From: Woeseiaceae bacterium
GTDB lineage: Bacteria > Pseudomonadota > Gammaproteobacteria > Steroidobacterales > Woeseiaceae
Assembly (NCBI GenBank): GCA_011772865.1
Contig: WVYQ01000017.1
Span: 211,410 to 254,195 of the forward strand
Reading direction: 5' to 3'
DNA: 42,786 bases
Shown here: positions 8,772 through 17,883 of the stretch, in pieces
Layout: the number at the start of each line of letters is the position of its first letter
Numbering within the stretch: the stretch's first letter is position 1
Notes under the pieces: generated by a model
The model's database searches: none
The model's input: the letters and a program-made list of their open reading frames with translations, nothing else
What the model was told of the DNA's origin: nothing
Translations under genes and position numbers: made by a program

Positions 8772-11471
8772 TTACCCGGTATTCTGCAAGCCCTGTGCGA
8801 TGCCGTTCACGCTCGCGAGCAATGCTTCGAATACGTCTTCGTCCTCGTAGTCGGAATCGCGCCAGCGGGCCAGCAGATCTACCTGCATAAGACTCATCGG
8901 GTCGACGTATGGGTTGCGCAGCATAATGGCGCGTTGCAGCGTGCTATCACCTTCAAGTAACAGGTCATGGTCCGAGTACTCGAGAACGAGGTCCCGCGTA
9001 AGATCGTGTTCGTTCTTGATGATCGGGAAGAATTCGTCATGCAGGTCGCCGGCAAGTTGCGAATAGAGCTCGGCGATTCCAAGGTCCGCTTTGGCAAGCA
9101 CCATTTCCGCGTCCGCCGTCAGCGCACGCATGAAATACCACTCGGTGAACATCTCGCGGAATGACTCGTTGTCGAATTTTTCCACCGCTTTCGCAAGGCC
9201 CGTCCCGATGCCGTACCAGCCCGGCAACATGCACCGGGATTGCGTCCAGGAAAATACCCAAGGAATGGCTCGCAGGTCCTCGATGCCGTGTTGCGACCGC
9301 CGCGATGACGGCCGCGACCCGATGCGCATGCGCTCGATCAGATCGATGGGGGTGGCAAGTCGGAAATAGTCGTAAAAGGCCGGCGTCTCGTAGACGAGCT
9401 TGCGATAGGCGCGGCGGCTCTCGTCGGCAATGACATCCATCATGTCATGCCACTCGGGCATATCGTTGCCGCGGTGCTTCGGCAAGGCCGTTGCCAGCGC
9501 GACCGAGCCCGTGACCTGTTCCAGCGTGCGCAATGCGATGCCGCGCAGGCCATACTTCTCGTTAATGATCTCGCCCTGCTCGGTAACCCGCAGACGGCCG
9601 TTGACGGTCCCCGGGGGCGCGCCCAGGACAGCTACGTGCGTCTTGCTTCCGCCGCGGCTGATAGTGCCGCCGCGACCGTGGAACAGCGTCAGCTCGACAT
9701 CCTCCGATTCGACGGCCTGGGCGAGCTCTACCTGGGCGTTTTGCAGCGACCATCTTGCGGATGCGAGCCCACCGTCCTTGTTGCTGTCGGAATAACCGAT
9801 CATGACAGTCTGCCGGTTCTTGCGACGGGCAAGATGGTCGCGATATTGTGGCTTTGCAAGCAACTCCCAGAGGATTTGGCGACCGGCATCGAGATCGTCG
9901 ACGGTCTCGAGCAACGGGGCGACATCGAGCGGCACTTCGAAACGCTTGTTGTGAAGCTCGCCCCACTGAGCGAGGAGCAGTACTGACAGGATGTCATCGG
10001 CCCCCTGCGTCATGCTGACAATGAACGGACCGATCGCGCTGGGGCCATACTTGCGCCGGCAGAAAGAGATGGCCTGGAATACCGCGATAGTCTTGCGTGC
10101 CTGCGTGCTCAGCGTTCCCGGCATGCTCTCCCGGCTGTCCAGGGCCTCCAGGATTCTTGCGCTGCGATCCTCAGGGGACCACTCGTCCCAATCGTCCTCG
10201 CCGAGGCACTCGCCCACAACATTGCGGTGTACCTCGGCATCCTGCCTGACGTCGAGTGTGATCAGGTGGAACCCGAAAGTGTCGATGCGCCGGAGCAGCC
10301 GCGTGACGGCAAATAAACCGGCATTTTGGCCCTTGTTCTCGACAAGGCTGTCGGCGATCAGCTGTATATCTGCGCGAAACTGGGTATAGGTCTCATAAGG
10401 GAAAACGTCGTCATCATATGTTGATTGAAGTCGCTGCTGAATCAGCCGCAGGAATACGCGATACGGCATGTTGCGATGACGGGCGGGCACCGCATGGTAG
10501 GCGTTCTGGAAAACGCCGCGATACTCTTCGATCTTCGCGAGCATCGTGTCGTTGAAATTCGCCCGCTCCGTCGACTGACTGAGTTTTGCCGATACCGTGG
10601 CGCACTCTTTGAAATACAGGTCGAGAATCAACGCACGTTGTCTGGCCAGTGTCGCGCGTATGGTTTTGGCATTGACGTTGGGGTTGCCGTCCATGTCACC
10701 GCCAACCCAGGAGGCGAACTTCAGAATAGAGGGCACATCGATCTTTTCGCCCTCCTCACCATAAATCCGGGTGACCGCCATCTTGATGTCCTCATAGAAT
10801 GGCGGCGTCGCACGGTAAAGCACGTCGGTCATGAAGAAGAGCACGTGTTCGAGCTCATCCGCGACAGTCATCTGCTCCGACGGGTGTTCGTCGGTCTGCC
10901 AACCCGTCGTAATCAACAGCCGGATATTCTCGAGACACGCATGCCGCTCCTGGGACGTCATCGTCGGATTCAGAAGGTCGACAAGGTAGCGAACGATGTT
11001 CTGTTCCTTGCGCAGGATGGTGCGGCGTGTCGGTTCAGTCGGGTGTGCCGTAAAAACAGGCTCTATGCTCAGCGAGTTGATTAGTTCCTGCAGCTCATCG
11101 ACGGTCATACCCGACGCCTTGAGTTTTACGAGCGTGTCTTCAAAGCCGCCGGGCTGATAATGACCGACTTCGCGCAGGTATTCGCGCCGTCGTCGAATGC
11201 GATGGACTTTCTCGGCCGTGTTGACCATCTGGAAGTAGGTCGAAAAGCTGCGGATGACCTGCAGTGCGGTTTCGGGATCGAGATTCTCGACGAGCTGGGC
11301 CAGTTCCTGGCCTGGCAGCTCGTTTCCTTCCCGGCGGCGAATCGAACGGCGCCGCGCGGTTTCGACGAATTCGAACAACTCTTCGCCGCCTTGCTCACGG
11401 ATCAGGTCACCGACCATTGTGCCGAGCGTGCGCACGTCATCACGCAAGGCCTGGTCCTTGTCCTCAAACAT
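8772..11471 (-). CDS. ppc: Phosphoenolpyruvate carboxylase
   Basis: Converts PEP and bicarbonate to oxaloacetate, refilling the TCA cycle. The 899-residue length is normal for bacterial PEPC. Catalytic motifs are in order: FTAHPTEPTRRT (catalytic His), GGDMDGNPNV, GYSDSNKDGG, FHGRGGTISRGG (mobile loop) and the conserved C-terminus ending QNTG. The frame opens at ATG 11513, but family alignment (FEDKDQALRDDVRTLG against the E. coli N-terminus) and an AGGA 4 nt upstream favour ATG 11471. It is divergent from the RNR-like gene across roughly 150 bp holding a strong palindrome. Confidence 0.97.
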   Translation of the reverse strand: MFEDKDQALRDDVRTLGTMVGDLIREQGGEELFEFVETARRRSIRRREGNELPGQELAQLVENLDPETALQVIRSFSTYFQMVNTAEKVHRIRRRREYLREVGHYQPGGFEDTLVKLKASGMTVDELQELINSLSIEPVFTAHPTEPTRRTILRKEQNIVRYLVDLLNPTMTSQERHACLENIRLLITTGWQTDEHPSEQMTVADELEHVLFFMTDVLYRATPPFYEDIKMAVTRIYGEEGEKIDVPSILKFASWVGGDMDGNPNVNAKTIRATLARQRALILDLYFKECATVSAKLSQSTERANFNDTMLAKIEEYRGVFQNAYHAVPARHRNMPYRVFLRLIQQRLQSTYDDDVFPYETYTQFRADIQLIADSLVENKGQNAGLFAVTRLLRRIDTFGFHLITLDVRQDAEVHRNVVGECLGEDDWDEWSPEDRSARILEALDSRESMPGTLSTQARKTIAVFQAISFCRRKYGPSAIGPFIVSMTQGADDILSVLLLAQWGELHNKRFEVPLDVAPLLETVDDLDAGRQILWELLAKPQYRDHLARRKNRQTVMIGYSDSNKDGGLASARWSLQNAQVELAQAVESEDVELTLFHGRGGTISRGGSKTHVAVLGAPPGTVNGRLRVTEQGEIINEKYGLRGIALRTLEQVTGSVALATALPKHRGNDMPEWHDMMDVIADESRRAYRKLVYETPAFYDYFRLATPIDLIERMRIGSRPSSRRSQHGIEDLRAIPWVFSWTQSRCMLPGWYGIGTGLAKAVEKFDNESFREMFTEWYFMRALTADAEMVLAKADLGIAELYSQLAGDLHDEFFPIIKNEHDLTRDLVLEYSDHDLLLEGDSTLQRAIMLRNPYVDPMSLMQVDLLARWRDSDYEDEDVFEALLASVNGIAQGLQNTG

Positions 11472-11588
11472 GATGTCCTGGCGCCGCAGGATCTTGTGCG
11501 CTCCACTTACCATCGCAACTTTCTAGCCGGGAAATTCAAAACGGAGTACGAGAGTTATTCAGCAAAATCTGTTCATGCTACCCAGATA

Positions 11589-11612
11589 CGCGAGCGGTGA
11601 TCGCCGCTCGCG
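11589..11612. promoter_or_regulatory. Perfect 9-bp palindrome upstream of the RNR-like gene
   Basis: CGCGAGCGG (11589-11597), a 6-nt loop TGATCG, then CCGCTCGCG (11604-11612). It ends 9 nt before the ATG at 11622, between two divergent genes. It lacks a T-run, so a terminator is unlikely. It could be an operator for ppc or its neighbour, or an mRNA hairpin controlling translation of a gene with a poor Shine-Dalgarno. Confidence 0.5.
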
Positions 11613-11621
11613 AAATGGACA

Positions 11622-12830
11622 ATGCCAGATATGGTTTTTACAAGCGATGATACTCCTTTCGCGGACAATGTGGCATTTAACCCTGGAATTTCGCTGCAGG
11701 TCGATGCGAGCTCGGTATATGAGTCCATGGCCGCTGCGTCATGTTTTCGCCGCCAGGTTTTCGACCTCGCGGCGGCAGGGCTGGAGCTTTCCATATCGGT
11801 CGAGCACTCGTCGCGAGAATCTCAACACGTCAGCGAGATTGAGTTCGTCTTCGGTTTGCTTGCCGAAGCGATGCTGGATGCTGGCGGCATGGCCCGAGAT
11901 CTCATCATCGTAACCGGGGCGAAGGAAATCAGCCCGCAGGCTGCATGGCTCCTGCGATGCCAGTACCTCGATTCCGGTCCACTTTACATTCGCCCGTCAC
12001 ACCCAATGAAGGATGAGGCGTGGCGACAGGCCTGGGAGCTAAGAACCACGGCGAAGGTCGGTCTGCTCTGTGTGCCGTTTGTCCTTTCACCGTGCCGGCT
12101 GTTGCCCGCAGAACTCGCGGCGAGCCTGGTGCCCGGATCCTGCGTTCAGGGCCCGCCCGAGTCGGCCTGGGCCGCCGTCTCGGTTGACGTTACCGATGTC
12201 GCCGATACGCGCGGGCAAATCGACAGGGAGGACCTCGCCGCCGCCATACGCGGTGCAGTGGAGGCCGGAGAAACACTGCACTCTTGCACCCGCTGGCCTA
12301 CCGCGCGGCTCAGGCATGATGCCTGGCTGAACAGGCGGCTCGCGATCAACATCGCGGGTATCGGCGCGCTCGTTCGCCTGCGTGGACTGGACCCCGAGCG
12401 TTTCACGGCACTCGACGAAATGCTGCGCCTGATCCGCTGGGTGCGCGATTATGCCGTCGCCGAGTCACAGCGCATGGCTGCAACGGTTGGCCATGTGCCT
12501 GCCCTGGAGCAAGCCGACCTTGCCAATGCGCTTCCCGGCGGCAGGCTTCGCGACGGTTGGTCGGAAAGCTGGCGACTCGCGGTGGCAGCAAGTGCGACGC
12601 GGCACCGCAACCTGCTGGCGTTGTCACCCTGGAGCCTGTTTCCGCCAGGCGACACGGATCTGCGCTTTTTCAACCTGTTACCGATATTGCGTTTTGCCGA
12701 TACCTGCGCATTCGGGCCGCCACCCGATCTCGCCGACTGGAATTTCAATCAATTCAGGGGGTTTCATCAACAGACCGCCGCGGTTCTACAGCAAAGAGGC
12801 GTGTCGCACCGGATTGCAGTTCGAGCCTGA
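11622..12830 (+). CDS. Hypothetical protein resembling a degenerate ribonucleotide reductase barrel
   Basis: A 402-residue protein of no named family that I recognise. Residues about 185-345 follow the layout of the class I/II ribonucleotide reductase large subunit: a G-x-I-D-x-E-D-L helix (198-205), a WP turn, NRRLAINIAGIGALVRLRGL (237-256) in the place of the RNR RRxGLGxxGxADLL helix, a long helix to a V-G-H-V-P motif, and RNLLALSPWSLFP (329-341) where RNR has RNxxLLTIAPTGSIS. The RNR radical motif N-x-C-x-E would fall at SPCRL (156-160): Cys is kept while Asn and Glu are lost. There is no ATP cone and no Gly-rich C-terminus. It is probably a repurposed, inactive relative. ATG 11622 or 11631; Shine-Dalgarno weak. 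Confidence 0.75.
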   Translation: MPDMVFTSDDTPFADNVAFNPGISLQVDASSVYESMAAASCFRRQVFDLAAAGLELSISVEHSSRESQHVSEIEFVFGLLAEAMLDAGGMARDLIIVTGAKEISPQAAWLLRCQYLDSGPLYIRPSHPMKDEAWRQAWELRTTAKVGLLCVPFVLSPCRLLPAELAASLVPGSCVQGPPESAWAAVSVDVTDVADTRGQIDREDLAAAIRGAVEAGETLHSCTRWPTARLRHDAWLNRRLAINIAGIGALVRLRGLDPERFTALDEMLRLIRWVRDYAVAESQRMAATVGHVPALEQADLANALPGGRLRDGWSESWRLAVAASATRHRNLLALSPWSLFPPGDTDLRFFNLLPILRFADTCAFGPPPDLADWNFNQFRGFHQQTAAVLQQRGVSHRIAVRA

Positions 12831-12850
12831 TCTAAGATACGGTGCGAGCG

Positions 12851-14680
12851 ATGACTCCCGACGCTCATGGCATCGCCGTCCTGGTCCTGACAATCCTTGC
12901 GCTGTTTCTGTTTACCCGTGACAGGATCCCGCTCGAATCGTCCGCACTCACGATCCTGATCATTCTCGTCGTCGGGTTCGAGCTCATTCCCTATTACAGG
13001 GAAGGCGAGCGCGTGCTCCAGCCTTCCGAGTTCTTCTCCGGCTTCGGCAACGAGGCGCTCGTCGCGATTTGTGCTCTGATGATGGTCGGTAAGGCGCTCG
13101 AGACGACCGGCGCATTGCAGCCGCTGGCGAATGTTGTCGGTAAGGCCTGGTCGACGCGGCCGGTACTCGCGCTGCTCACAACGCTGTTGGCAGGCGCCGT
13201 ACTCAGTGCGTTTATGAACAACACGCCTATCGTCGTATTGCTCATGCCAATTCTCGTCGGGGCATCGCTACGGTCCAAGTTCCCCGTATCCGAGGTCATG
13301 TTGCCGATGGGCCTGGCCACAATCGTTGGCGGCATGTCGACGACGATCGGCACATCGACCAATCTGCTGGTTGTCGGTATCTCCCAGGACCTCGGTATGC
13401 ACAAGTTCGCGATGTTCGAGTGGGTGCTGCCGGTTGCGATCGTTGGTGGTGTTGCCATTGCGTTTCTCTGGCTCGTCGCGCCGCGTCTCCTGCCGGATCG
13501 CACTCCCCCGATGGCCGACACAATGCCCCGCGTGTTCAGCGCCCAGTTGCATGTCAAGGAAGGCGGGTACTCGGATGGCAAGACGCTGTCGGAGGTTCTT
13601 GCTAAGGCAGGCGGCAACATGCGCATCGACAAGATCCAGCGCAGCGAATCATTGCAGCTTGCAAAGTTGCCGTCGGTAACGCTGCAACCGGGCGACCGGC
13701 TGTTCGTCAAGGACTCGCCGGAGAATCTCAAGCACTACGAGCAGACGCTTGGCGCCACGCTGTTCAACATCACGGACCTCGAGCATCCGGTCGACGATGA
13801 CACGCCACTCAAGGCGGAGGGTCAGCAGCTTGCTGAAGTTGTTGTAACCCGCGGATCGCCACTTCATTTGCGCAGCCTGGCGGCCGCGCGCTTTTCGAGC
13901 AGTTACGGGCTGATGCCGCTCGCGCTGCATCGGGCGCGTGCGCCGAGTTCACAGGTAACCGGGGACCTGAACATGATCCGCCTGCGCGCCGGCGACGTTC
14001 TGCTGGTGCAGGGCTCCAGGAAAGCGATCTCCAGGCTCAAGGACAGCGGTTCGATGCTTGTTCTTGACGGCACGACCGACCTGCCGCATACACATAATGC
14101 CAAGCGTGCACTCGCGATCATGGGATTCGTCGTAGCGGCCGCGGCCCTGGGTATCATGCCTATCTCGGTCAGCGCAGTGGTCGGTCTCGGCCTGATGATC
14201 GCTACCGGATGCCTGGGCTGGCGGGACGCAGCAGGCGCGTTATCGATCCCGGTTGTAATGATTATCGTGACGTCACTCGCGCTCGGGCGGGCGCTCGTCG
14301 AAACAGAAATGGCCCTCTACATTGCCCATGGTTTCGTAGAGGCCGTCTCGGCCCTGCCAACGGCGTACATTCTGAGCGCATTCCTGTTGCTCATGACCCT
14401 GATGACCAACGTCGTGTCAAATAACGCGGCTGCCGCAATCGGCACGCCCATCGCGATTAGTATTGCCCAGGAGCTGGGCGTGAGCCCCGAACCTTTCATA
14501 CTTGCTGTGCTATTTGGCGCCAATATGAGCTTCGCCACCCCCTATGGTTACCAGACCAACCTCCTCATTCTGAGCGCGGGCGGCTACAAATTCTCCGATT
14601 TCCTGCGTGTCGGAATACCGCTCACTATCATCATGTGGCTGGGCTTCTCGCTGGTGTTGCCGGCGCTTTACGACTTGTAG
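12851..14680 (+). CDS. SLC13-family permease with two TrkA-C (RCK_C) domains
   Basis: An inner-membrane ion-coupled transporter of about 609 residues. An N-terminal membrane half holds the SLC13 motif SAFMNNTPIVVLLMP and GMSTTIGTSTNLLVVG. Two soluble TrkA-C-like domains follow (about residues 220-300 and 315-400, each with an LQPGDRLFV or RAGDVLLVQ turn). The C-terminal membrane half contains TNVVSNNAAAAIGTP. This layout is typical of putative sodium/dicarboxylate or sulfate transporters; the substrate is unknown. ATG 12851 is chosen, with an in-frame GTG at 12842 as alternative; neither has a convincing Shine-Dalgarno. It lies 20 nt after the RNR-like gene, so they are probably co-transcribed. 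Confidence 0.87.
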   Translation: MTPDAHGIAVLVLTILALFLFTRDRIPLESSALTILIILVVGFELIPYYREGERVLQPSEFFSGFGNEALVAICALMMVGKALETTGALQPLANVVGKAWSTRPVLALLTTLLAGAVLSAFMNNTPIVVLLMPILVGASLRSKFPVSEVMLPMGLATIVGGMSTTIGTSTNLLVVGISQDLGMHKFAMFEWVLPVAIVGGVAIAFLWLVAPRLLPDRTPPMADTMPRVFSAQLHVKEGGYSDGKTLSEVLAKAGGNMRIDKIQRSESLQLAKLPSVTLQPGDRLFVKDSPENLKHYEQTLGATLFNITDLEHPVDDDTPLKAEGQQLAEVVVTRGSPLHLRSLAAARFSSSYGLMPLALHRARAPSSQVTGDLNMIRLRAGDVLLVQGSRKAISRLKDSGSMLVLDGTTDLPHTHNAKRALAIMGFVVAAAALGIMPISVSAVVGLGLMIATGCLGWRDAAGALSIPVVMIIVTSLALGRALVETEMALYIAHGFVEAVSALPTAYILSAFLLLMTLMTNVVSNNAAAAIGTPIAISIAQELGVSPEPFILAVLFGANMSFATPYGYQTNLLILSAGGYKFSDFLRVGIPLTIIMWLGFSLVLPALYDL

Positions 14681-14727
14681 CCAATGTTGCCGTCCCCGAC
14701 GGGCGCCCAGGGTTTCACTCGCAACCG

Positions 14728-14756
14728 TTGACCCGAACATAAGTGGCGGCGATACT
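14728..14756 (+). promoter_or_regulatory. trp operon promoter (sigma70 type)
   Basis: TTGACC at 14728-14733 (-35, 5 of 6 matches) and GATACT at 14751-14756 (-10, 4 of 6), separated by 17 bp. Transcription should begin at about 14762-14764, right at the ATG of trpL. The flanking GGCGG/CCGCC symmetry overlaps the -10. No TrpR-like operator is recognisable. Confidence 0.7.
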
Positions 14757-14762
14757 GCCGCC

Positions 14763-14822
14763 ATGAATGCTAGGCGCGAAAGCTGGTGGTGGCAGTCCCG
14801 CACGGAGGGGGCGGCCGGCTGA
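14763..14822 (+). CDS. trpL: trp operon leader peptide TrpL (19 residues)
   Basis: The short frame encodes MNARRESWWWQSRTEGAAG, with three consecutive Trp codons at 14784-14792. It sits 58 nt ahead of trpE and directly before a hairpin plus T-run terminator, the hallmark of ribosome-mediated attenuation. When charged tRNA-Trp is scarce the ribosome stalls on the TGG codons and leaves the antiterminator arm (14803-14812) free. No Shine-Dalgarno precedes the ATG and the predicted transcription start coincides with it, so this leader is probably translated from a leaderless mRNA. Confidence 0.9.
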   Translation: MNARRESWWWQSRTEGAAG

Positions 14823-14882
14823 CTATTAGCTGAGCGAAACATCCAGGGCCCATCTCCGCAAACGTGGTGATGGGTTTTTTTT
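14803..14882 (+). terminator. trp attenuator: antiterminator arms and intrinsic terminator
   Basis: The terminator stem is CCCATC (14849-14854) with GATGGG (14869-14874), a T-T mismatch, then inner pairs CCGC (14856-14859) with GTGG (14864-14867, one G-T pair) around an AAAC loop, followed by eight T residues (14875-14882). The competing antiterminator pairs CGGAG (14803-14807) with CTCCG (14854-14858) and GGGC (14809-14812) with GCCC (14848-14851), with a 2-nt bulge. The two foldings are mutually exclusive. The pairings are read by eye, without energy calculation. Confidence 0.85.
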
Positions 14883-16281
14883 GTGGACGAAGACTTTGGA
14901 AGCACCGTTCGACATTGCAGCTGATCTCGATACGCCGGTTTCGGCGTACCTGAAGCTAGGGAAGCTGCGACCGCGGTTCCTGCTCGAGAGCGTCGAGGGT
15001 GGCGAGCGGCTTGCACGGTATTCGTTCCTTGGTTTCGGTGATGCGGTCGATGTGCGCATGGTCGGGGGCTCGCTGCAGGTGAATGGCGAAGCGCGATCTC
15101 GGCCCGACACCCAACAAGATTATCTCGACGCACTGCGTGCGGCCCTGGCCGCGGCGCCACGGCCGGGGCCGGATGTCGACGGCCTGCCATTCGCCGGCGG
15201 CCTCGTCGGTGTCTCGGGTTACGACGTGGTGCGTTTATTCGAGCGATTGCCGCGCACCAACGAGTTGCAGGCAGGCATACCCGATGCAGCCTTCGTTGCG
15301 CCGGCCTCGTTGCTCGTCTTCGATCACCTCACCCGGCGAGTGGCGCTTCTGCACGATGGGCCGGAAGAGGAAAGACAATCGCTGCGCCGCGACGTGATTC
15401 GTTGTCTGCGCGGGCCGGTACCAAACGGTAACGGTGCAGCCACGATCTCGACAACGGAGGCCAGCTTCACCGAGGCGGAGTTTTGCGAGCGGGTCGAGGC
15501 TTGCAAGGAATACATTGCCGCCGGGGACATTTACCAGATCGTAATTTCGGTGCTTTTCCGTGGCCGTTCCGATGTTCCTCCGTTCGAGGTCTATCGGGCG
15601 CTGCGACTTCTGAATCCGTCGCCTTACATGTTTTTCCTGGAGTTCGGTGATCTGAAGGTTGTCGGGTCATCGCCCGAGGCGCTCGTCAAACTGAACGGGA
15701 CGACGGCATCGCTGCGGCCGATCGCCGGCACCTTGCCGCGCGGCACGACACGCGGGGAAGACCACGCCAACGAAGAGGCGTTGCTCGCGGATCCCAAGGA
15801 AGCAGCCGAGCACGTGATGCTTGTCGACCTCGCCCGCAACGATCTCGGCCGGGTTGCCCGCGCCGGATCGGTACATGTCGATCCCTATCGCGCCATTGAA
15901 AGGTACAGCCACGTCATGCACATCGTCAGCGGCGTGAAGGGTGAACTGGCAAAAGGGCGGGACCAGTTCGATCTGTTTGCTGCCAGTTTTCCGGCGGGAA
16001 CGCTCGTTGGCGCGCCCAAAGTGCGCGCGATGCAGATTATCGAAGAGATGGAGAACGTCAGTCGTGGCCTGTACGGCGGAACGGCCGGCTACTTCGGACT
16101 GTCGGGGGATATGGACCAGGCCATAACGATCCGGACGCTGGTATTTTCCGGCGATGAGTTCAGCTTCCAGGCCGGAGCGGGGATCGTCGCCGACTCCGTG
16201 CCTGAGAAAGAGTATCGCGAAGTGCTCGCCAAGAGCGCGATCCTGAGGCGCGCCCTCGAGATCGCGCAGGAGGGACTCTGA
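14881..16281 (+). CDS. trpE: Anthranilate synthase component I
   Basis: Catalyses chorismate plus ammonia (from TrpG) to anthranilate, the first committed step to tryptophan. About 466 residues. The tryptophan feedback site is conserved (LLES at about 34-37, in [20 protein letters not shown]). The chorismate-binding domain includes [54 protein letters not shown] and GGTAGYFG. The only plausible starts are rare TTG codons, at 14881 or 14896. The first lies inside the attenuator T-run with a GATGGG, part of the terminator stem, as possible Shine-Dalgarno. The N-terminus is a little shorter than usual. It ends 1 nt before trpG. Confidence 0.95.
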   Translation: MWTKTLEAPFDIAADLDTPVSAYLKLGKLRPRFLLESVEGGERLARYSFLGFGDAVDVRMVGGSLQVNGEARSRPDTQQDYLDALRAALAAAPRPGPDVDGLPFAGGLVGVSGYDVVRLFERLPRTNELQAGIPDAAFVAPASLLVFDHLTRRVALLHDGPEEERQSLRRDVIRCLRGPVPNGNGAATISTTEASFTEAEFCERVEACKEYIAAGDIYQIVISVLFRGRSDVPPFEVYRALRLLNPSPYMFFLEFGDLKVVGSSPEALVKLNGTTASLRPIAGTLPRGTTRGEDHANEEALLADPKEAAEHVMLVDLARNDLGRVARAGSVHVDPYRAIERYSHVMHIVSGVKGELAKGRDQFDLFAASFPAGTLVGAPKVRAMQIIEEMENVSRGLYGGTAGYFGLSGDMDQAITIRTLVFSGDEFSFQAGAGIVADSVPEKEYREVLAKSAILRRALEIAQEGL

Positions 16282-16282
16282 C

Positions 16283-16858
16283 GTGCGCATGCTGCTGATC
16301 GACAATTACGATTCGTTTACCTACAACCTTGTCCAGGCGTTTGCAACGCTCGGCGCCGATGTCGACGTGTATCGCAATGATGCGATCACCGTCGATGAAG
16401 CCTTGCAACTCGAACCGACGCACCTCGTCATATCGCCGGGCCCGGGGCGGCCCGAGGATGCAGGCGTATCGCTCGACATGATCGGCGCGTTCGCAGGGCG
16501 CGTGCCGCTACTCGGCGTCTGTCTGGGCCACCAGTGCCTCGTCCATCATTTCGGCGGAGATATCGTGCGCGCCGGCCGCCTGATGCATGGCAAGACTTCG
16601 CTGGCATCGCATGACGGCAAGACGATCTACGAGGGCTTGCCGCAGCCTCTCGAAGTTGGCCGTTATCACTCACTGTGCGCAGAAGAACAAACGCTCCCGG
16701 ATGAGCTGGAGCTGACGGCAAAGAGCGAACGCGGTGAAATCATGGGCGTTCGTCACAGGGATCTGCCGCTCGAGGGGGTGCAGTTCCATCCTGAAAGCGT
16801 TCTCACGCCCAATGGCAACGATCTCATGGCGAACTTTCTGGGAGCGGGTAAATCATGA
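16283..16858 (+). CDS. trpG: Anthranilate synthase component II (glutamine amidotransferase)
   Basis: Supplies ammonia from glutamine to TrpE. 191 residues, class I amidotransferase. It has the [13 protein letters not shown]-terminus, the [11 protein letters not shown] oxyanion region, nucleophile Cys80 in GVCLGHQ, and His169 and Glu171 in [10 protein letters not shown]. The start is GTG 16283, with AGGAGG about 9 nt upstream; ATG 16289 would be about 15 nt away. Its stop overlaps the trpD start (ATGA). It may also serve folate synthesis as PabA, as in many bacteria; the sequence does not decide this. Confidence 0.95.
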   Translation: MRMLLIDNYDSFTYNLVQAFATLGADVDVYRNDAITVDEALQLEPTHLVISPGPGRPEDAGVSLDMIGAFAGRVPLLGVCLGHQCLVHHFGGDIVRAGRLMHGKTSLASHDGKTIYEGLPQPLEVGRYHSLCAEEQTLPDELELTAKSERGEIMGVRHRDLPLEGVQFHPESVLTPNGNDLMANFLGAGKS

Positions 16859-17883
16859 GCAATGAATACAGCGAATTGCTGGATCAGCTGCTTGATGGCA
16901 ACTCGCTGAGCGAGAGCCAGGCACACGGTTTGATGCACGATCTTGCCAGGGGCGAGATGGCCGAGGCGCTGGCAGGCGCATTCCTCGCCGGTTTGCGCGC
17001 CAAGGGTGAGACCGCCGAAGAGATTCGCGGCTTCGCAACGGCAATGCGGGAACTGGCCGTGCGTCCGGCAATTCCCGGGGACGCGCCGACTGTCGACACG
17101 GTGGGCACCGGTGGCGATGGCTCCGGCAGCCTGAACCTGTCGACCGGCACCGGCCTGCTGGCCGCCGCCTGCGGCGCCAGGGTCGTCAAGCACGGGAATC
17201 GTTCGATCTCGAGCAAGTCGGGCAGTGCCGATATGCTCGAGTGCCTGGGCATGCCGCTGCCGCTTGGCGAGAAGCAAGCTGTCGATTGCCTCGCCGCAAC
17301 CGGTTTTACGTTCCTGTTCGCGCCGGCCTATCACCCCGCCATGAAGGCGGTGGTTCCGGTGCGTGGGGCCCTCGGTGTGCGCAGCGTTTTCAATATGCTC
17401 GGACCGCTGACGAATCCGGCGACACCGCCTTTTCAGTTGATCGGAGCGTGGAGTGTGGACGCGGCGCGCCTCATGGCCGGCGCGTTGTCCGGTATGCAGA
17501 TCGAGCGGGCGTTCGTCGTTCATGGCGAGCCGGGTTGGGACGAGGCAACCCCGGCCGGCGAGTTCGTGCTATTCGATGTAACGCCCGGCAAGGTCGGCGA
17601 GTCTCGTCGCTCACCGGAAGACTACGGTCTCCCGCGATGTGCACCGGAGGCGCTCACTGGCGGCGATGCCGGGCACAACGCTCGAGAGCTGAGACGCGTT
17701 TTCGATTGTGAGGACATGGGCGCGCATCGTGATGCCTTGCTGATGGGCACGTCACTCGTTCTGGAAGTGCAGGGAACGGTCGACGGTCCGCGACAGGGTG
17801 TAGAGCTGGCGGCAGCGGCAGTTGACAACGGCGATGCCGCAGCTTTTCTCGACAGGTTGCATGCACATTTCGCGGCCGTATGA
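16855..17883 (+). CDS. trpD: Anthranilate phosphoribosyltransferase
   Basis: Transfers phosphoribose from PRPP to anthranilate. 342 residues, the usual length for a stand-alone TrpD; it is not fused to TrpG as in E. coli. The PRPP-binding loop is [18 protein letters not shown], followed by [18 protein letters not shown] and the anthranilate-contacting [18 protein letters not shown] and NMLGPLTNP segments. Its ATG overlaps the trpG TGA, and its own TGA overlaps the trpC ATG, so translation is coupled on both sides. Confidence 0.96.
   Translation: MSNEYSELLDQLLDGNSLSESQAHGLMHDLARGEMAEALAGAFLAGLRAKGETAEEIRGFATAMRELAVRPAIPGDAPTVDTVGTGGDGSGSLNLSTGTGLLAAACGARVVKHGNRSISSKSGSADMLECLGMPLPLGEKQAVDCLAATGFTFLFAPAYHPAMKAVVPVRGALGVRSVFNMLGPLTNPATPPFQLIGAWSVDAARLMAGALSGMQIERAFVVHGEPGWDEATPAGEFVLFDVTPGKVGESRRSPEDYGLPRCAPEALTGGDAGHNARELRRVFDCEDMGAHRDALLMGTSLVLEVQGTVDGPRQGVELAAAAVDNGDAAAFLDRLHAHFAAV

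Noticed and set aside
10425..11084. 219-codon open frame antisense to ppc (and others at 8550-8960 and 11160-11600)
   Set aside because: Shadows of the well-supported ppc and TraB genes in a GC-rich genome; the predicted proteins have no recognisable domains.
14681..14762. TrpR operator upstream of trpL
   Set aside because: No sequence like the symmetric CTAGTTAACTAG core was found; control appears to rest on attenuation.
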